Part shown: positions 31,639-40,984 of the stretch, one piece after another
How positions within the stretch are numbered: the first letter of the stretch is position 1
Layout of the letters: each line of letters starts with the position of its first letter
NCBI GenBank assembly: GCA_964522665.1
Contig: CAZFVY010000059.1
Span: forward strand, 1 to 40,984
Direction of reading: 5' to 3'
From: CAZFVY01 sp964522665
GTDB lineage: Bacteria > Verrucomicrobiota > Verrucomicrobiia > Limisphaerales > CAZFVY01
Length of the DNA: 40,984 bases
Notes under the pieces: model-generated
Databases searched by the model: none
What the model was told of the DNA's origin: nothing
Seen by the model: the letters and a program-made list of their open reading frames with translations, nothing else
Made by a program: the position numbers and the translations under genes

Positions 31639-33834
31639 CTAGAACGTGATTTCCAACGACCGTGGGTGGGCCTCGTTCGGAAAATGAAGCCAGAGTAATC
31701 CTGACGTGGCTTCGAAACGAAACTCCGTCAGGGAGCGTCCGTCGAGAGTAACGCTACGGGGAGAGCCGGGCGCGCGAGCCAAGACGATGGCTTCCGTCTG
31801 GCCGATCCCATCAACGAGACACTTGAAACTAGAGGTGGAGGCTTGGATTCCGTTGACTTTACAGGCCGACGCGAGTAGTTCCGGCGCGCGGGGCGAGCCA
31901 GTGGGAACGTCGAGGAGAAAAAATCGGCTGCCCGGCGTGAGGCTGACGGACTTTTGCAACTTAAGCAGGGGATCGAAAAGATTGACCCAAGCGCCGTGCA
32001 GGGTCTTGGGAGCGCTGGTCGATGACTCGTCGAGACCGGCGGCGATCACGTATTTTCCACGCCGCAGCAACAGGTAATTGGTATCCGCCCGGCGAAAGCG
32101 GGAGCCGATCGTTGCGTCGCGAATTGCGCCGAGGATAGTTTCGTCGCCGTGGGGATCGGCGGCGAGCAGGTCGGGATTTTCTGCCCGAAAATACAGCGTA
32201 CCCTTCCCCACGCGATGGAGGCCCGGTTTCGCCTCGGCCGCCAAGCCTAATTGCTCGAAGAGATGCGTCCGTGGCGTGGCGTAGTGAAGACCGTTGGTGT
32301 TCCACCATTCGCGCGCGCGATTGTACGGATCCGAGTCATCGTCCCAGACCACCAGGACGCCGCCCGCCCGCACCCATGCGGCGAGAGCGGCGTGGACTTC
32401 AGGATTGGGCGGTTTCATGCCTTGGTAGGTGAGCAGCAGCAGGTCTTCGTGGGCGAGGAAGCCGTTCAGCGTGGCGTTCTCGAGCTGCACTGGCTCGACG
32501 GGAAAACCGTGTTTCAGCAGCGGCAAGGCCAGCCCGTAAAAGTGACTGAGGTGGGGATCGCTCGCGCTCGGTTCTCCGCGTTCAAACATCAGCGAATCGC
32601 TGACGATCACGCCGGCGCGCGAGGAGACACCCTCCCAGGTCGCGGGATGCTGATCCATGTCATTGAGGGCGTTGATGACGGTCTGCAATTCAGTCGCGTA
32701 TGCGGCGGGGATGCGCTCGCGTTCGCCGGGACGTTCCGCGGAAGGATAGGCATGACCAAATACCCGGTCCGGCCAGGGCATCACTTCGTAGCGCGAAACC
32801 TCGGGTTGGAGCAGGGAGGCGGTGAGGGTCGATTCCCAATTACGGTGATAGTCGTCCCAATCGTGGCGGGGATCGTCCTCCACGGGATCGTTCAGATACC
32901 AGACGATCCGGCCAGTGGAACGGACGAGATTCTGCAAGGCGCCGTACTCGAGAAAGGCGGTTTCAAAGGTCCGCTCGCGCAGTTCTCCGTGGTAGAGATT
33001 TGGAGTGCGGGCGGTTCCCGTCCAGACTTGAGCGATGTAACCGTCGCAACCTTGCAACCGGGCGAGGCTCGATTCCGGGCTGACGATTCGCCAGTGCGCG
33101 TAGTTCAGCAAGCTGTGGGTCGGGACGTAGCAGCGCGCCTGGCGATGATTCTGGCGATTGTATTCCTGGACAAAATCGAAGACCTGCTGGAGCGCGCGGC
33201 CGTAGAGATAATACTTGAGCTTGGACGCGCGCCACGCGGCATCCACCGATTCATGGGGTGGAGTCCACTCTTCACGGTATAACGACCGCCACTCCCGCTT
33301 AAAACCTTCCGAATAACCGCCGTTGACCCAGAATTCCGGCTCTTCGAGATGGATCGCCTCCGCGCCGGCGTCGAGAGCTCGCTTCACGCCGACGCACAAG
33401 AATTTTCCGTAATTCTCGCCCGGGCACATATAATAGACGTCGCCGCCATGGCTGATCTTCGTGCCGTTGTGATCGGTCTGCGCCTCGTCCTCGTGATTGG
33501 TCCCGTCGAACCGGCCGTAAAGGTAGTCTTGGTAGTGGCCCCAGGATACGCCGGTCATGACGTGGATGCGATACCCTTGCTCCCGCCAACTCTTGATCCG
33601 TTCCGGCAGGCCGGGATCGATCCCATAGACGATGGCCACGTCGGCCGGCAAATGCGTGGTTTCGGAATGGGGTTGCGACGATTGAAAGCAAGTGCGCTCC
33701 AGCGGGCCGGCTAGCGCCGCGGACGATTCAGCGGCGTGGGCGGTGACGGGCGACCCGATCATTGCGGCCACGCTTAACCAAATTGCAAATAACCAAATGG
33801 GGCGTCGGGGCAGACGCCCGGGCGGATGGCTCAT
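31639..33834 (-). CDS. Secreted protein, putative glycoside hydrolase with beta-galactosidase-trimerisation-like C-terminal half
   Basis: The ATG at 33834 gives 731 residues with a signal peptide ending near TAHA|AES; the open frame upstream to 34020 is not convincing. The N-terminal half (about 60-400) has a TIM-barrel feel: YGIDPGLPERIKSWREQGY, MTGVSWGHYQDYL, and the acidic AIHLEEPEFWVNGGY (Glu164/Glu165/Glu167), where a catalytic acid would be expected. About 430-600 contains LLLLTYQGMKPPNPEVHAAL and WVRAGGVLVVWDDDSDPYN, reminiscent of the glutamine-amidotransferase-like domain of GH42-type enzymes. The C-terminus is beta-rich. I do not recognise a numbered GH family, so the enzyme role is inferred. 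It is probably exported to the periplasm or surface. A GGAGG on the minus strand 18 nt before the ATG can pair with CCTCC next to the start. Confidence 0.68.
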   Translation of the reverse strand: MSHPPGRLPRRPIWLFAIWLSVAAMIGSPVTAHAAESSAALAGPLERTCFQSSQPHSETTHLPADVAIVYGIDPGLPERIKSWREQGYRIHVMTGVSWGHYQDYLYGRFDGTNHEDEAQTDHNGTKISHGGDVYYMCPGENYGKFLCVGVKRALDAGAEAIHLEEPEFWVNGGYSEGFKREWRSLYREEWTPPHESVDAAWRASKLKYYLYGRALQQVFDFVQEYNRQNHRQARCYVPTHSLLNYAHWRIVSPESSLARLQGCDGYIAQVWTGTARTPNLYHGELRERTFETAFLEYGALQNLVRSTGRIVWYLNDPVEDDPRHDWDDYHRNWESTLTASLLQPEVSRYEVMPWPDRVFGHAYPSAERPGERERIPAAYATELQTVINALNDMDQHPATWEGVSSRAGVIVSDSLMFERGEPSASDPHLSHFYGLALPLLKHGFPVEPVQLENATLNGFLAHEDLLLLTYQGMKPPNPEVHAALAAWVRAGGVLVVWDDDSDPYNRAREWWNTNGLHYATPRTHLFEQLGLAAEAKPGLHRVGKGTLYFRAENPDLLAADPHGDETILGAIRDATIGSRFRRADTNYLLLRRGKYVIAAGLDESSTSAPKTLHGAWVNLFDPLLKLQKSVSLTPGSRFFLLDVPTGSPRAPELLASACKVNGIQASTSSFKCLVDGIGQTEAIVLARAPGSPRSVTLDGRSLTEFRFEATSGLLWLHFPNEAHPRSLEITF

Positions 33835-34361
33835 CACGGAGGTATTACCCCTCCGAAGCAGCGCTGGGAAGGGCGGACTTTCGACACGGGTTTGTTTCGG
33901 CGCCTGGGAGACGGGGCGCGGATTTTCGTCGCGGCCCGCCAGGTTGGTGAGGCGCTGGGCGCGCAATCCCCGCGCTGAACGCTTCGGGTGAACCGGGGAA
34001 AAAGGAAACCCAGCGCCCACGTTCGCCTTTGGGTTGCTCGCCAGTTCCCATTATGCGAGCAGCCGAGCCGAAGCAGGCGCCGGGTTCCTCCGCGGAGCCA
34101 GCTACGCTAGCCGAACCTGCTGGTCGCAATGGTCGGTTTAACTGGCCCTGCGTTGCACTCACCAAACAACTACTGCAAATGTGGGATGTTCCAATGGGCG
34201 GTTGGTTCCCAGAAACTTCGAAAAGCTACTATCCGGACGACGGCGGCGCGGCCCGGCGGTTATTGTCCCCGCTCCGATGGGCAGATTTGCCGGACGGATG
34301 AAAGCTTCTCCCCAGGGAATTCATGCTTGCGGCTGGCGCAACGATGAATTAGAAGCTCTGC
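33835..34361. other. Intergenic region before the efflux operon
   Basis: About 530 bp hold the divergent 5' regions of the putative hydrolase (minus) and the efflux operon (plus). The only structure noted is GGAGG (33838-33842) pairing with CCTCC (33850-33854). No tRNA, regulator gene or clear metal-responsive operator was recognised, although a heavy-metal efflux operon would be expected to have one. Confidence 0.4.
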
Positions 34362-34691
34362 GTGCGCTGGCAGTGCGAAATAAATAGAGCTGCGGCCCGG
34401 CCTGTGTTGGGCGCGGTTCTTGGCCTGTTTATTTTTGTATTTGGCGTCTTGGCGTCCTGCGCCATCGTCCATCACTCGTTATATCATCACGCGAGCTCCC
34501 ATGCGGACGTTTGCTCGATTTGTTCGTTTGCCAAGGGCCAGATAGAATCGGCGGACGCACCGGTGACGGTCTGCCGGCAATTGACGCTGGCCCACGTTAC
34601 GGCCGTTCCGGCGGTTATCTCTTTTCCGCGGACGCCTTCAATTTTGCTTCCACCTGGGCGCGGGCCGCCCGTTCTCTCCATTGTTTCCTGA
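34362..34691 (+). CDS. Small membrane protein with His-rich/CxxC motif, first gene of efflux operon
   Basis: The 109-residue product has one hydrophobic helix (about 15-36), followed directly by a cluster of histidines (37, 38, 42, 43, 47) and Cys51-X2-Cys54 (HADVCSICSFAKG). Such a His/Cys patch at the periplasmic face would be able to bind a soft metal. The rest is Pro-rich and unconserved. Small proteins of this sort (compare DUF2946-like) occur in front of CusCBA/CzcCBA-type operons, and this one precedes the outer membrane factor by 118 bp on the same strand. The start is GTG at 34362; a GTG nearer the helix is possible. Metal sensing or delivery is an inference. Confidence 0.6.
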   Translation: MRWQCEINRAAARPVLGAVLGLFIFVFGVLASCAIVHHSLYHHASSHADVCSICSFAKGQIESADAPVTVCRQLTLAHVTAVPAVISFPRTPSILLPPGRGPPVLSIVS

Positions 34692-34809
34692 AGTGGCCGG
34701 TTGAGTGATCAACCGGCGTTGGTTTCGTTGTTTTCGTCGTAGCCTTTTAGACGCGCCGCGTGTGCGGCGGGTGCTTCGTGGAGTGAAACATGAGAATTGT
34801 GAGAAGCGA

Positions 34810-36306
34810 ATGAGTTCTGCCTGGCGATCGAAGGTCCTGAGTTCGGTTGCGTCGGTGGCGCTGTCGTTCATTGCCGGCTGCGCGGTGGGGCCGAATTTCA
34901 AAAAGCCCGCCGCTCCAAACGTCAGTGATTATACGGCTGATCCGCTCACCATCACCGACGGCGCCAACGTGGCCGGTGGCGAGGCGCAACGCTTTGCTAA
35001 AGGAAGCGATATCGCCGGAGACTGGTGGACCTTATTTCATTCCAAGACGCTCAATGAGTTGATCGAGCAGTCGCTGGCGAATAATCCCGACCTCAAGGCG
35101 GCGCAGGCGGCATTGTCAGTGGCCCGGGAGAATGTCCTGGCGCAACGGGGAGCCTTTTTTCCCAGCGTTTCGGGGAGTTTTTCGGCGACCCGCGAGCAGG
35201 ACCCGCCGGGGTCGCTCGCGCCCGTGCCCGCCTCAAACGCGTCGCTCTATAATCTTTTCACCCCGCAGGTCAGCGTTTCGTACTCGCCCGATGTCTTTGG
35301 CCTGAACCGCCGGACGATGGAGTCTGCGCAGGCGCAGGAGCGGGGCGTTCGCTTCCAAATGCTGGCGACCTACACCACGCTAACCGCCAACGTGGTGGTT
35401 ACGGCGATCCAGGAGAGCGCGTTGCGGACGCAGATTGACGTGACCCGGCAACTCCTTGACGTCAACTCCAACATGGTGCAGATCCTGCAATACCAATTTG
35501 GCAAGGGTTATGCCAGCCGATTGGATCTCGCCGCGCAGGAATCGCAACTGGCGGATGTCGCCGCCACGCTGCCCCCGCTCCTGAAGCAATCCGCCCAGCT
35601 TCGCGACCTGTTGGCGGTTCTGGTCGGCCGGTTCCCGAGTCAGCCGCCGGCGCAAGAATTCGACCTTTCGACGCTGCGGTTGCCGCCGGATTTGCCGCTC
35701 AGTCTGCCCTCGCAACTGGTGGCGCAACGTCCGGACGTGCTTCAGGCCGAGGCCAACATGCGCGTGGCCAGCGCCCAAATCGGGATTGCCACCGCGAACC
35801 GGCTGCCAAACATCGAACTGACGGCAAATCTCGGCAGCACGGCGCTTTCGATCGATAAGGTGTTTACGTCGGGCACGGGTTTCTGGAGTCTGGGGGCCGC
35901 GGCGACCGCGCCGCTCTTTTCGGGCGGGACGTTGCTCCACCAGCAGCGCGCGGCAAAGGCGGCTTACCGTCAAGCGGCGGAGCAGTATCGCAGCACGGTA
36001 TTAACTGCTTTTCAGAATGTCGCGGACACCTTGTCGGCGCTGCAACAGGACGCCGGGGGCCTGAAGGCGGCGGCGGCGGCGGCCGAGGCTGCCAAAGTGA
36101 CGCGGGATTTGACCCAACGCCAGTGGCGCGCCGGCTACGCGGATAATCTGGCGTTCTTAAACGCCGAAGAGGCGTATCAACAAGCCCGACTCAACCTGGC
36201 GCAGGCGCAGGCCAATCGTTATGCCGATACGGCGGCCTTGTTTCAGGCGCTGGGCGGCGGATGGTGGCAGCGCGCGGATTTGACCAAGGTTAAACATGAA
36301 AAATAA
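34810..36306 (+). CDS. Outer membrane efflux lipoprotein (TolC/NodT family, CusC-like)
   Basis: The 498-residue protein forms the outer membrane and periplasmic channel of a tripartite pump. The ATG at 34810 gives a lipoprotein signal with lipobox SFIAGC (Cys24), followed by AVGPNFKKP, the NodT-family mark. Two OEP repeats are seen: LIEQSLANNPDLKAAQAAL (about 80-100) and LVAQRPDVLQAEANMRVASAQIG in the second half, with long helices between. GGTLLHQQRAAKAAYRQAAEQYRSTVLTAFQNV is the typical C-terminal helix pair. The frame runs upstream to 34705, but that part is Arg-rich and lacks a signal. The stop overlaps the adaptor start by 11 nt. Confidence 0.92.
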   Translation: MSSAWRSKVLSSVASVALSFIAGCAVGPNFKKPAAPNVSDYTADPLTITDGANVAGGEAQRFAKGSDIAGDWWTLFHSKTLNELIEQSLANNPDLKAAQAALSVARENVLAQRGAFFPSVSGSFSATREQDPPGSLAPVPASNASLYNLFTPQVSVSYSPDVFGLNRRTMESAQAQERGVRFQMLATYTTLTANVVVTAIQESALRTQIDVTRQLLDVNSNMVQILQYQFGKGYASRLDLAAQESQLADVAATLPPLLKQSAQLRDLLAVLVGRFPSQPPAQEFDLSTLRLPPDLPLSLPSQLVAQRPDVLQAEANMRVASAQIGIATANRLPNIELTANLGSTALSIDKVFTSGTGFWSLGAAATAPLFSGGTLLHQQRAAKAAYRQAAEQYRSTVLTAFQNVADTLSALQQDAGGLKAAAAAAEAAKVTRDLTQRQWRAGYADNLAFLNAEEAYQQARLNLAQAQANRYADTAALFQALGGGWWQRADLTKVKHEK

Positions 36307-37495
36307 ATCGGTTTACCGGCGACAGGTGGCGCGTCGCCGGGGCACGTTACCGTGGACAATCGCCGTTGGCGGAACGCTCATGGCCGTGGTGACGATGGGG
36401 TCGTTGACCGGCTGTTCGGCCAAAAAAGAGAGCAACTCCGAGACCTCATCCGTGACGGCCAAGCAGTTGACGCTGACGGCCGCTCAGCGGCAGAACGTGC
36501 GACTTTACACCGTTACGCCTTCGAAGTTCCACAAGACGATTGAGACCTCCGCGACGGTCGATTTCGACAACGATCAGGCCACCACCGTCTTGGCGCCTTT
36601 TTCCGGTCCCGTGTCGCGGCTGCTCGTCTCCCTCGGCGCCCAGGTCAAGGAGGGGGACAAACTGGCGGTGGTGGATTCACCCGATTTCGCGACCGCGATC
36701 AGCGCTTACCGCAAGGGTGTCGCCACGGCCAGGACCGCTCGCCGCCTGGCTGATTTGGACCACGATCTGATCCAACATCAAGGCGTTTCTCAGCGCGAAG
36801 CGGATCAGGCGGAAACGGACGCCATCAGCGCCGAAGCGGACCGCGACGCCGCGCTGCTGGAACTCGTGTCGTTAAAGGTGGATTCCCAGACCATCACCGA
36901 CATTGAGGAAGGCCGCATGGTGACGCGGGTCAAGGGCGCGGTCGTCTCGCCGATCGCGGGAACCGTGGTGGAGAGATTGATTACGCCGGGCCAGTTGCTG
37001 CAGGCGGGAGCCACGCCTTGCTTCACGGTGGCTGATCTTTCCCAGATGTGGGTGATGGCCGATATTTTCGAGTCGGACGTGGCCGCGATTGAACTCGGTG
37101 ATACCGCCGAGATTATCACGAGCGCCGCGCCGGGGAGCCTTCCGGGCACGGTGGATAACATCGCGGCGATGGTGAATCCGGACACGCGTTCCATCGGGGT
37201 GCGCGTGGTCGCCAAGAATCCCGGCGGCGTGCTGAAAAAGCAGATGTACGTCCGTGTCCGGATTCGCGCGGCCCGCGAAAGCGCCGGATTGCTCGCGCCG
37301 GTTGCCGCCATCCTGCGGGATGACGAGAATCTGCCGTTCATTTATGTGGCCTCGGCGGATGGCAGTTTTGAGCGGCGGCGCGTGACCCTGGGATATCGCG
37401 TGGGGGACGCGTACGAAATCCCCTCCGGTCTAAAGGACGGCGAGCAAGTCATCGCGGACGGCGGACTCTTTCTCCAATTCCTGCAAAACCAGTGA
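36296..37495 (+). CDS. RND efflux periplasmic adaptor lipoprotein (HlyD/CusB-like)
   Basis: The 399-residue adaptor links the inner membrane pump to the outer membrane channel. It has a basic N-terminus, a lipobox GSLTGC (Cys40), a barrel-sandwich hybrid domain split by an alpha-hairpin (VLAPFSGPVSRLLVSLGAQVKEGDKLAVVDSP on one side, VVSPIAGTVVERLITPGQLLQAG on the other), a beta-barrel (MWVMADIFESDVAAI) and a membrane-proximal domain. There is no Met-rich N-terminal metal motif as in E. coli CusB, so copper/silver specificity is not assured. It overlaps the channel gene by 11 nt upstream and the pump gene by a GTGA downstream. Confidence 0.94.
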   Translation: MKNKSVYRRQVARRRGTLPWTIAVGGTLMAVVTMGSLTGCSAKKESNSETSSVTAKQLTLTAAQRQNVRLYTVTPSKFHKTIETSATVDFDNDQATTVLAPFSGPVSRLLVSLGAQVKEGDKLAVVDSPDFATAISAYRKGVATARTARRLADLDHDLIQHQGVSQREADQAETDAISAEADRDAALLELVSLKVDSQTITDIEEGRMVTRVKGAVVSPIAGTVVERLITPGQLLQAGATPCFTVADLSQMWVMADIFESDVAAIELGDTAEIITSAAPGSLPGTVDNIAAMVNPDTRSIGVRVVAKNPGGVLKKQMYVRVRIRAARESAGLLAPVAAILRDDENLPFIYVASADGSFERRRVTLGYRVGDAYEIPSGLKDGEQVIADGGLFLQFLQNQ

Positions 37496-40400
37496 ACGAG
37501 AACCCGCCACCACCGGACCACCCGCCGCGCACAGGCTCGATCATCAACCGGATAGTAGCCTCCTCGTTGCGGCAGCCGTTTCTCCTGATCTTGATGACTC
37601 TGCTGCTGATCGCGGCGGGATCCTGGTCGTTGAACCGGCTGCCGGTGGACGCGTATCCCGACCTCTCGCCGCCGATGGTGGAGATCATCACGCAGTGGGA
37701 GGGCCATGCCGCCGAGGAAGTGGAGCGATTGATCACCGTGCCGGTCGAGATCGAGATGAACGGCATCCCGCGGTTGTCCATCATCCGCTCCATCTCGCTC
37801 TATGGGTTGTCGGACGTGATTATGACTTTCCGCGACGCCACCGACAACTATTTCGCGCGCCAGCGGGTATTCGAGCGTATTGCCGATCTCAGTCTCCCCG
37901 ACGGCGTGACCCCTTCGGTGGCGCCGTTGTTTTCGCCCTCGGGTTTGATCTACCGCTACGTGCTGGAAAGCCCGGATCGCTCCCCGATGGAACTCAAGAC
38001 GATCGAAGACTGGATCGTGGAACGCCAGTACAAGTCTGTGCCGGGCGTGGCGGATGATTCCGGTCTCGGCGGCGAGACCATGCAGTATCAGGTGTTGCTG
38101 GACCCCACAAAAATCGCCGGCGCGGGCCTTTCCGTCCCGGCGGTGGTGAACGCGCTGGCGGCCAACAACGGCAACGCGGGCGGAGGTTTCTACTCGCAGG
38201 GCGGGCAGTTTTATTACGTGCGCGGACTCGGCCGGCTGGAACGGCTGGAGGACATCGGCAACGTCGTCCTGACGCAGCATAACGGCATTCCCGTTCTCGT
38301 GAAGGATGTCGCGCGGGTGGAGATCGGCCACGCCCCGCAACTGGGCCAGTTCGGTTACCAGGAGCAGGACGACGCGGTGGAAGGCGTCATTCTGATGCGT
38401 ACCGGCGAGAAAACGCAAACGGTGTTGGAGGGCGTCGAGGCCAAGACCAAGGAACTCAACGAAAGAATTCTGCCCAAGGATGTCAAAGTCCATCCGTTCT
38501 ACGACCGGAGCGAACTGGTTGCCGTCACTACCGACATGGTCAAGCGAAACCTCGTGCGCGGGATGTTGCTGGTGGTCGTCATTCTCGTTTTCTTCCTTTA
38601 CGACGTGCGCGCCGGGTTGATCGTGGCGACCGCGATTCCTCTGGCGCTGCTGTTCGCGTTTGTTTGCCTCGACCTCCAGAACGTCTCGGCAAACTTGCTA
38701 TCCATCGGAGCCATTGATTTCGGCATCCTCGTGGACGGCGCGGTCGTGATGGTCGAGAACATCTTTCGGCAGGTCGCCGCGCGCGAGGGGAAACCATTCC
38801 GCGCCAAAGAAGTCATCGTGGCGGCGGCGGCCGAGGTGGACCGCCCGATCTTTTATGCGATCGCGGTGATTGTCGCCAGTTTTCTGCCCATCTACGTGCT
38901 GTCCGGGCCATCGGGCAAACTCTTCAAACCGATGGCGGACACCATGATCTACGCCTTGGCAGGCTCGTTGATCGTGACGCTCACGCTCTTGCCGGCGCTC
39001 TGTTCCTGGACGCTGCGGAAAGGGGTCCGCGAGCGCCGCAATTTTGTGTTCGAGGCCATCAAATCCGTTTACGTCATGGGCCTCGATCTTTGCCTGGGGT
39101 ATCCTTGGTTGACGACGGCGGCTTCCGCGGTTCTGCTCGGCGCCGGGCTCCTGCTCGTTCCCCGCGTCGGGGCGGAGTTCATGCCGCATCTGGATGAGGG
39201 CGCGCTGTGAGTCCGTGCCACGATGCCCTACACGATTTCATTTGAGGAATCAAAAAAGATCGCGCCGCAAGTGCGGAAGATCCTACGGTCCTTCCCGGAA
39301 GTGACGACCGTCGCGTCGGAGCATGGGCGGCCCGATGATGGCACCGATCCGACCGGTTTTTTTAACGTGGAATTCTACGTCGGGCTTAAACCCTATTCCC
39401 AATGGCCGGCTCCGCGCCGCACGAAGGCCGAGCTTATCAAAGCCATCGATCAGAAGCTGGCGGCGTTTCCCGGAATTATCTTCAACTACACCCAGCCGGC
39501 GGAAGACGCCGTGGACGAAGCCGAAACCGGCTTGAAGAGTTCGCTGGCGGTCAAGGTCTTCGGGACGGATCTCGAGACGCTCGAGACCAAAGGCAAAGCC
39601 ATTAAGCGCGTGCTTGAAAAGGCGCCTGGGATCACGCAAATCACGCTCGTGCGGGAACTGGGCCAGCCGAGCCTGACGGTGAAAATCGACCGCGACAAGA
39701 TCGCCCGCTACGGCGTGAACGTCGCCGACATCAACAGCCTGATCGAGTCCGCGGTCGGCGGCGCGACCGCGACGCAGGTGGTGCAAGGCGAGAAACAGTT
39801 CGACTTGGTGGTGCGCCTGGCCGAAGAGTATCGCGGCCGGCCGGAGGAAATCGGCAACATTCCGGTGGCGACGCCCGGCGGCCAGCAGATTCCGCTGAAG
39901 GAGTTCGCCGAGCTGCGGGTCGTGAACGGCGCGTCGTTCATCTATCGGGAAGACAATTCCCGTTACATCGGCATTCAATTCTCGGTCGAGGGACGCGACC
40001 TCGCCAGCGCGGTGAACGACGCGAAACGCGCCGTCGAATCGCAGGTGACGCTGCCCGAAGGGTACCGGTGGGACTGGGGCGGCGAGTACAAGGAATACAC
40101 GGCCTCACGCCAGCAACTCCGGGTCATCCTGCCGTTGACCCTCTTTGTGATCTTTCTGCTCTTGTTCGCGCTCTACAGCAACTTCAAGTTTCCGATGATT
40201 ACGGTCGTCGGCGTTTTGCTCTCCGCGCCGATCGGCGGGATCGTGGCCCTTTGGTTGACGGGCACGCCGTTTTCCGTTTCCTCTGGCATTGGATTCCTCG
40301 CCTTGTTTGGCGTGTCAGTTCAAACGGCCGTGGTCTATATTTCGCACGTGAACGAGTTGCGCCGCGGCGGCGCCCCCATCGATCAGGCCATTCGCGAAGG

Positions 40401-40617
40401 GGCGATTCTGCGACTGCGGCCGATCATGATGACGGCGCTGGTGGCGGCGTTCGGCCTGCTGCCGGCGGCGCTCGCCACGGGCGTCGGCACCGATTCGCAA
40501 CGCCCCTTCGCTCTGGTAATCGTCAGCGGGCTTTTCACCCGCCTCCTCATCAGTGTTTTTCTCATGCCGGCGCTTTACACCGTGGTGGCGCGTCCCGGCG
40601 ACCGTCTGGAAGTCTGA
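37492..40617 (+). pseudogene. Heavy-metal-type RND efflux pump (CzcA/CusA family) interrupted by an in-frame TGA
   Basis: The pump would be about 1041 residues, a proton-driven inner membrane antiporter. The GTG at 37492 overlaps the adaptor stop. The first 572 codons include the first membrane helix, porter domains and the HME-type TM4 signature Asp409...Asp415...Glu422 in DFGILVDGAVVMVEN. At 39208-39210 a TGA stands where the family has Trp (GAL-W-VRATMPYTIS): the same frame continues uninterrupted to 40617 with the second porter half and remaining helices (TLFVIFLLLFALYSNFKF ... GFLALFGVSVQTAVV). So only one base (TGG to TGA) separates this from an intact gene. Restart at ATG 39223 lacks a Shine-Dalgarno and would give a half pump. 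The gene is a fresh pseudogene, a readthrough case, or a sequencing error. Confidence 0.9.
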
Positions 40618-40754
40618 TTCCCGGAGCGGAGTTGGTTCCAGCGTCCGTGCGGCAAGGATGGCCGGCGACGCGCGTCGCGGGCAGAGTCGCGCCCCGCCGC
40701 GAGGCCGAAGGCTCGACGTCGCCACTGCCCCGCGTGGAATTCGGCCAAGCCGGG

Positions 40755-40984
40755 TTAATTCTTGAACAAAAGCGGCGCGAACTGGGCGAGGTAACGGCGC
40801 CACACCGGCCAGCTATGATTCCCTTCCGTGACCACGAACTCATGCTTGAGGTCGTGCTTCTTCAGCAGTTCGTCAAACTCCTGATTCGCGCTCAGCAGGA
40901 AATCATCTTTGCCGATGCCGATCCAAAGGAGCTTGAGCTTTTGGTTTGCTTTCGGGTCAGCCAACGCGCCCGCGGCGATCGCCG
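40755..40984 (-). CDS. Alpha/beta-hydrolase esterase (esterase D / feruloyl esterase type), C-terminal fragment
   Basis: The frame is open to the right edge, so only the last roughly 76 residues are visible. LLWIGIGKDDFLL followed by NQEFDELLKKHDLKHEFVVTEGNHSWPVWRRYLAQFAPLLF is the closing part of the esterase D family, with the acid in GKDD and the catalytic His in GNHSWPVWR. Relatives are often secreted esterases acting on acetylated or feruloylated plant polysaccharide, or linked to enterochelin esterase. The TTG at 40962 is internal, not the start. It converges on the efflux operon. Confidence 0.88.
   Translation of the reverse strand, partial: AIAAGALADPKANQKLKLLWIGIGKDDFLLSANQEFDELLKKHDLKHEFVVTEGNHSWPVWRRYLAQFAPLLFKN

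Noticed and set aside
37492..40617. TGA read as Trp or selenocysteine across the genome
   Set aside because: Many genes here (rmuC, lpxC-fabZ, GH31, the adaptor) end at TGA exactly where their families end, and the expected residue is Trp rather than Cys, so neither recoding nor a Sec codon is supported.
1..40984. tRNA or rRNA genes, CRISPR arrays, integrases or transposases
   Set aside because: I scanned by eye for TPsiC-like GGTTCGAATCC motifs, rRNA-like blocks, regularly spaced repeats and recombinase motifs and saw none. A covariance-model scan could still find a missed small RNA.

Overview
The window looks like a contiguous chromosomal stretch from a GC-rich, Gram-negative bacterium, most likely of the Verrucomicrobiota (possibly the Pedosphaera/Limisphaera side). 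The lipid A genes imply an outer membrane. Four features point to this phylum or its PVC relatives: the fused LpxC-FabZ, a prepilin-like protein with a C-terminal FADGH motif, a secreted repeat propeller ending in a WP...FFRAVV-type tail, and a small-ORF/nucleotidyltransferase overlap pair. The placement is inferred from gene style; the window has no rRNA or other decisive marker.

Layout. 1-3948: end of rmuC, then on the minus strand a prepilin-like protein, lpxC-fabZ and lpxA, the last two overlapping by 4 nt. 3949-4623: non-coding, with a roughly 200-bp imperfect palindrome. 4624-9444: an oversized single-chain pyruvate:ferredoxin oxidoreductase, divergent from a GH31 alpha-glucosidase (9670-12039). 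12301-13650: an AT-richer orphan gene with an Apea-like HEPN domain, a possible RNase and defence gene. 13709-17562: a secreted PQQ-type propeller, a long-overlapping small-ORF/nucleotidyltransferase pair, and an exported Ntn-type hydrolase. 17579-18835: glutamate dehydrogenase. 18944-20215: a tandem duplication of a type IV pilin-like gene, each copy with its own sigma-54-type promoter and intrinsic terminator. 20216-21997: a structured leader, class I DAHP synthase and a small membrane protein. 21989-24771: ribulokinase coupled to two paralogous GNAT acetyltransferases. 25107-25912: a frameshifted PQQ-type lipoprotein. 26008-28059: a secreted 14-repeat propeller. 28381-29385: asd. 29417-31551: a methyltransferase and a methyltransferase-GT2 fusion, translationally coupled. 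31639-33834: a secreted protein that may be a glycoside hydrolase. 34362-40617: a heavy-metal-type RND efflux operon (His/Cys-rich membrane protein, outer membrane factor, adaptor, pump) whose pump gene carries an in-frame TGA. 40755-40984: tail of an esterase.

How the genes fit together. Several are housekeeping: lipid A, aromatic and aspartate-family amino acids, glutamate and pyruvate metabolism. The rest suit a saccharolytic bacterium with a large exported proteome: GH31, ribulokinase, the candidate secreted hydrolase, and several propeller and lipoprotein genes. The main items to follow up are the interrupted efflux pump, the orphan HEPN gene, the sigma-54 pilin duplication, the DAHP synthase leader, the enlarged PFOR and the overlapping small-ORF/nucleotidyltransferase pair. 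I found no tRNA, rRNA, CRISPR array, integrase or transposase.
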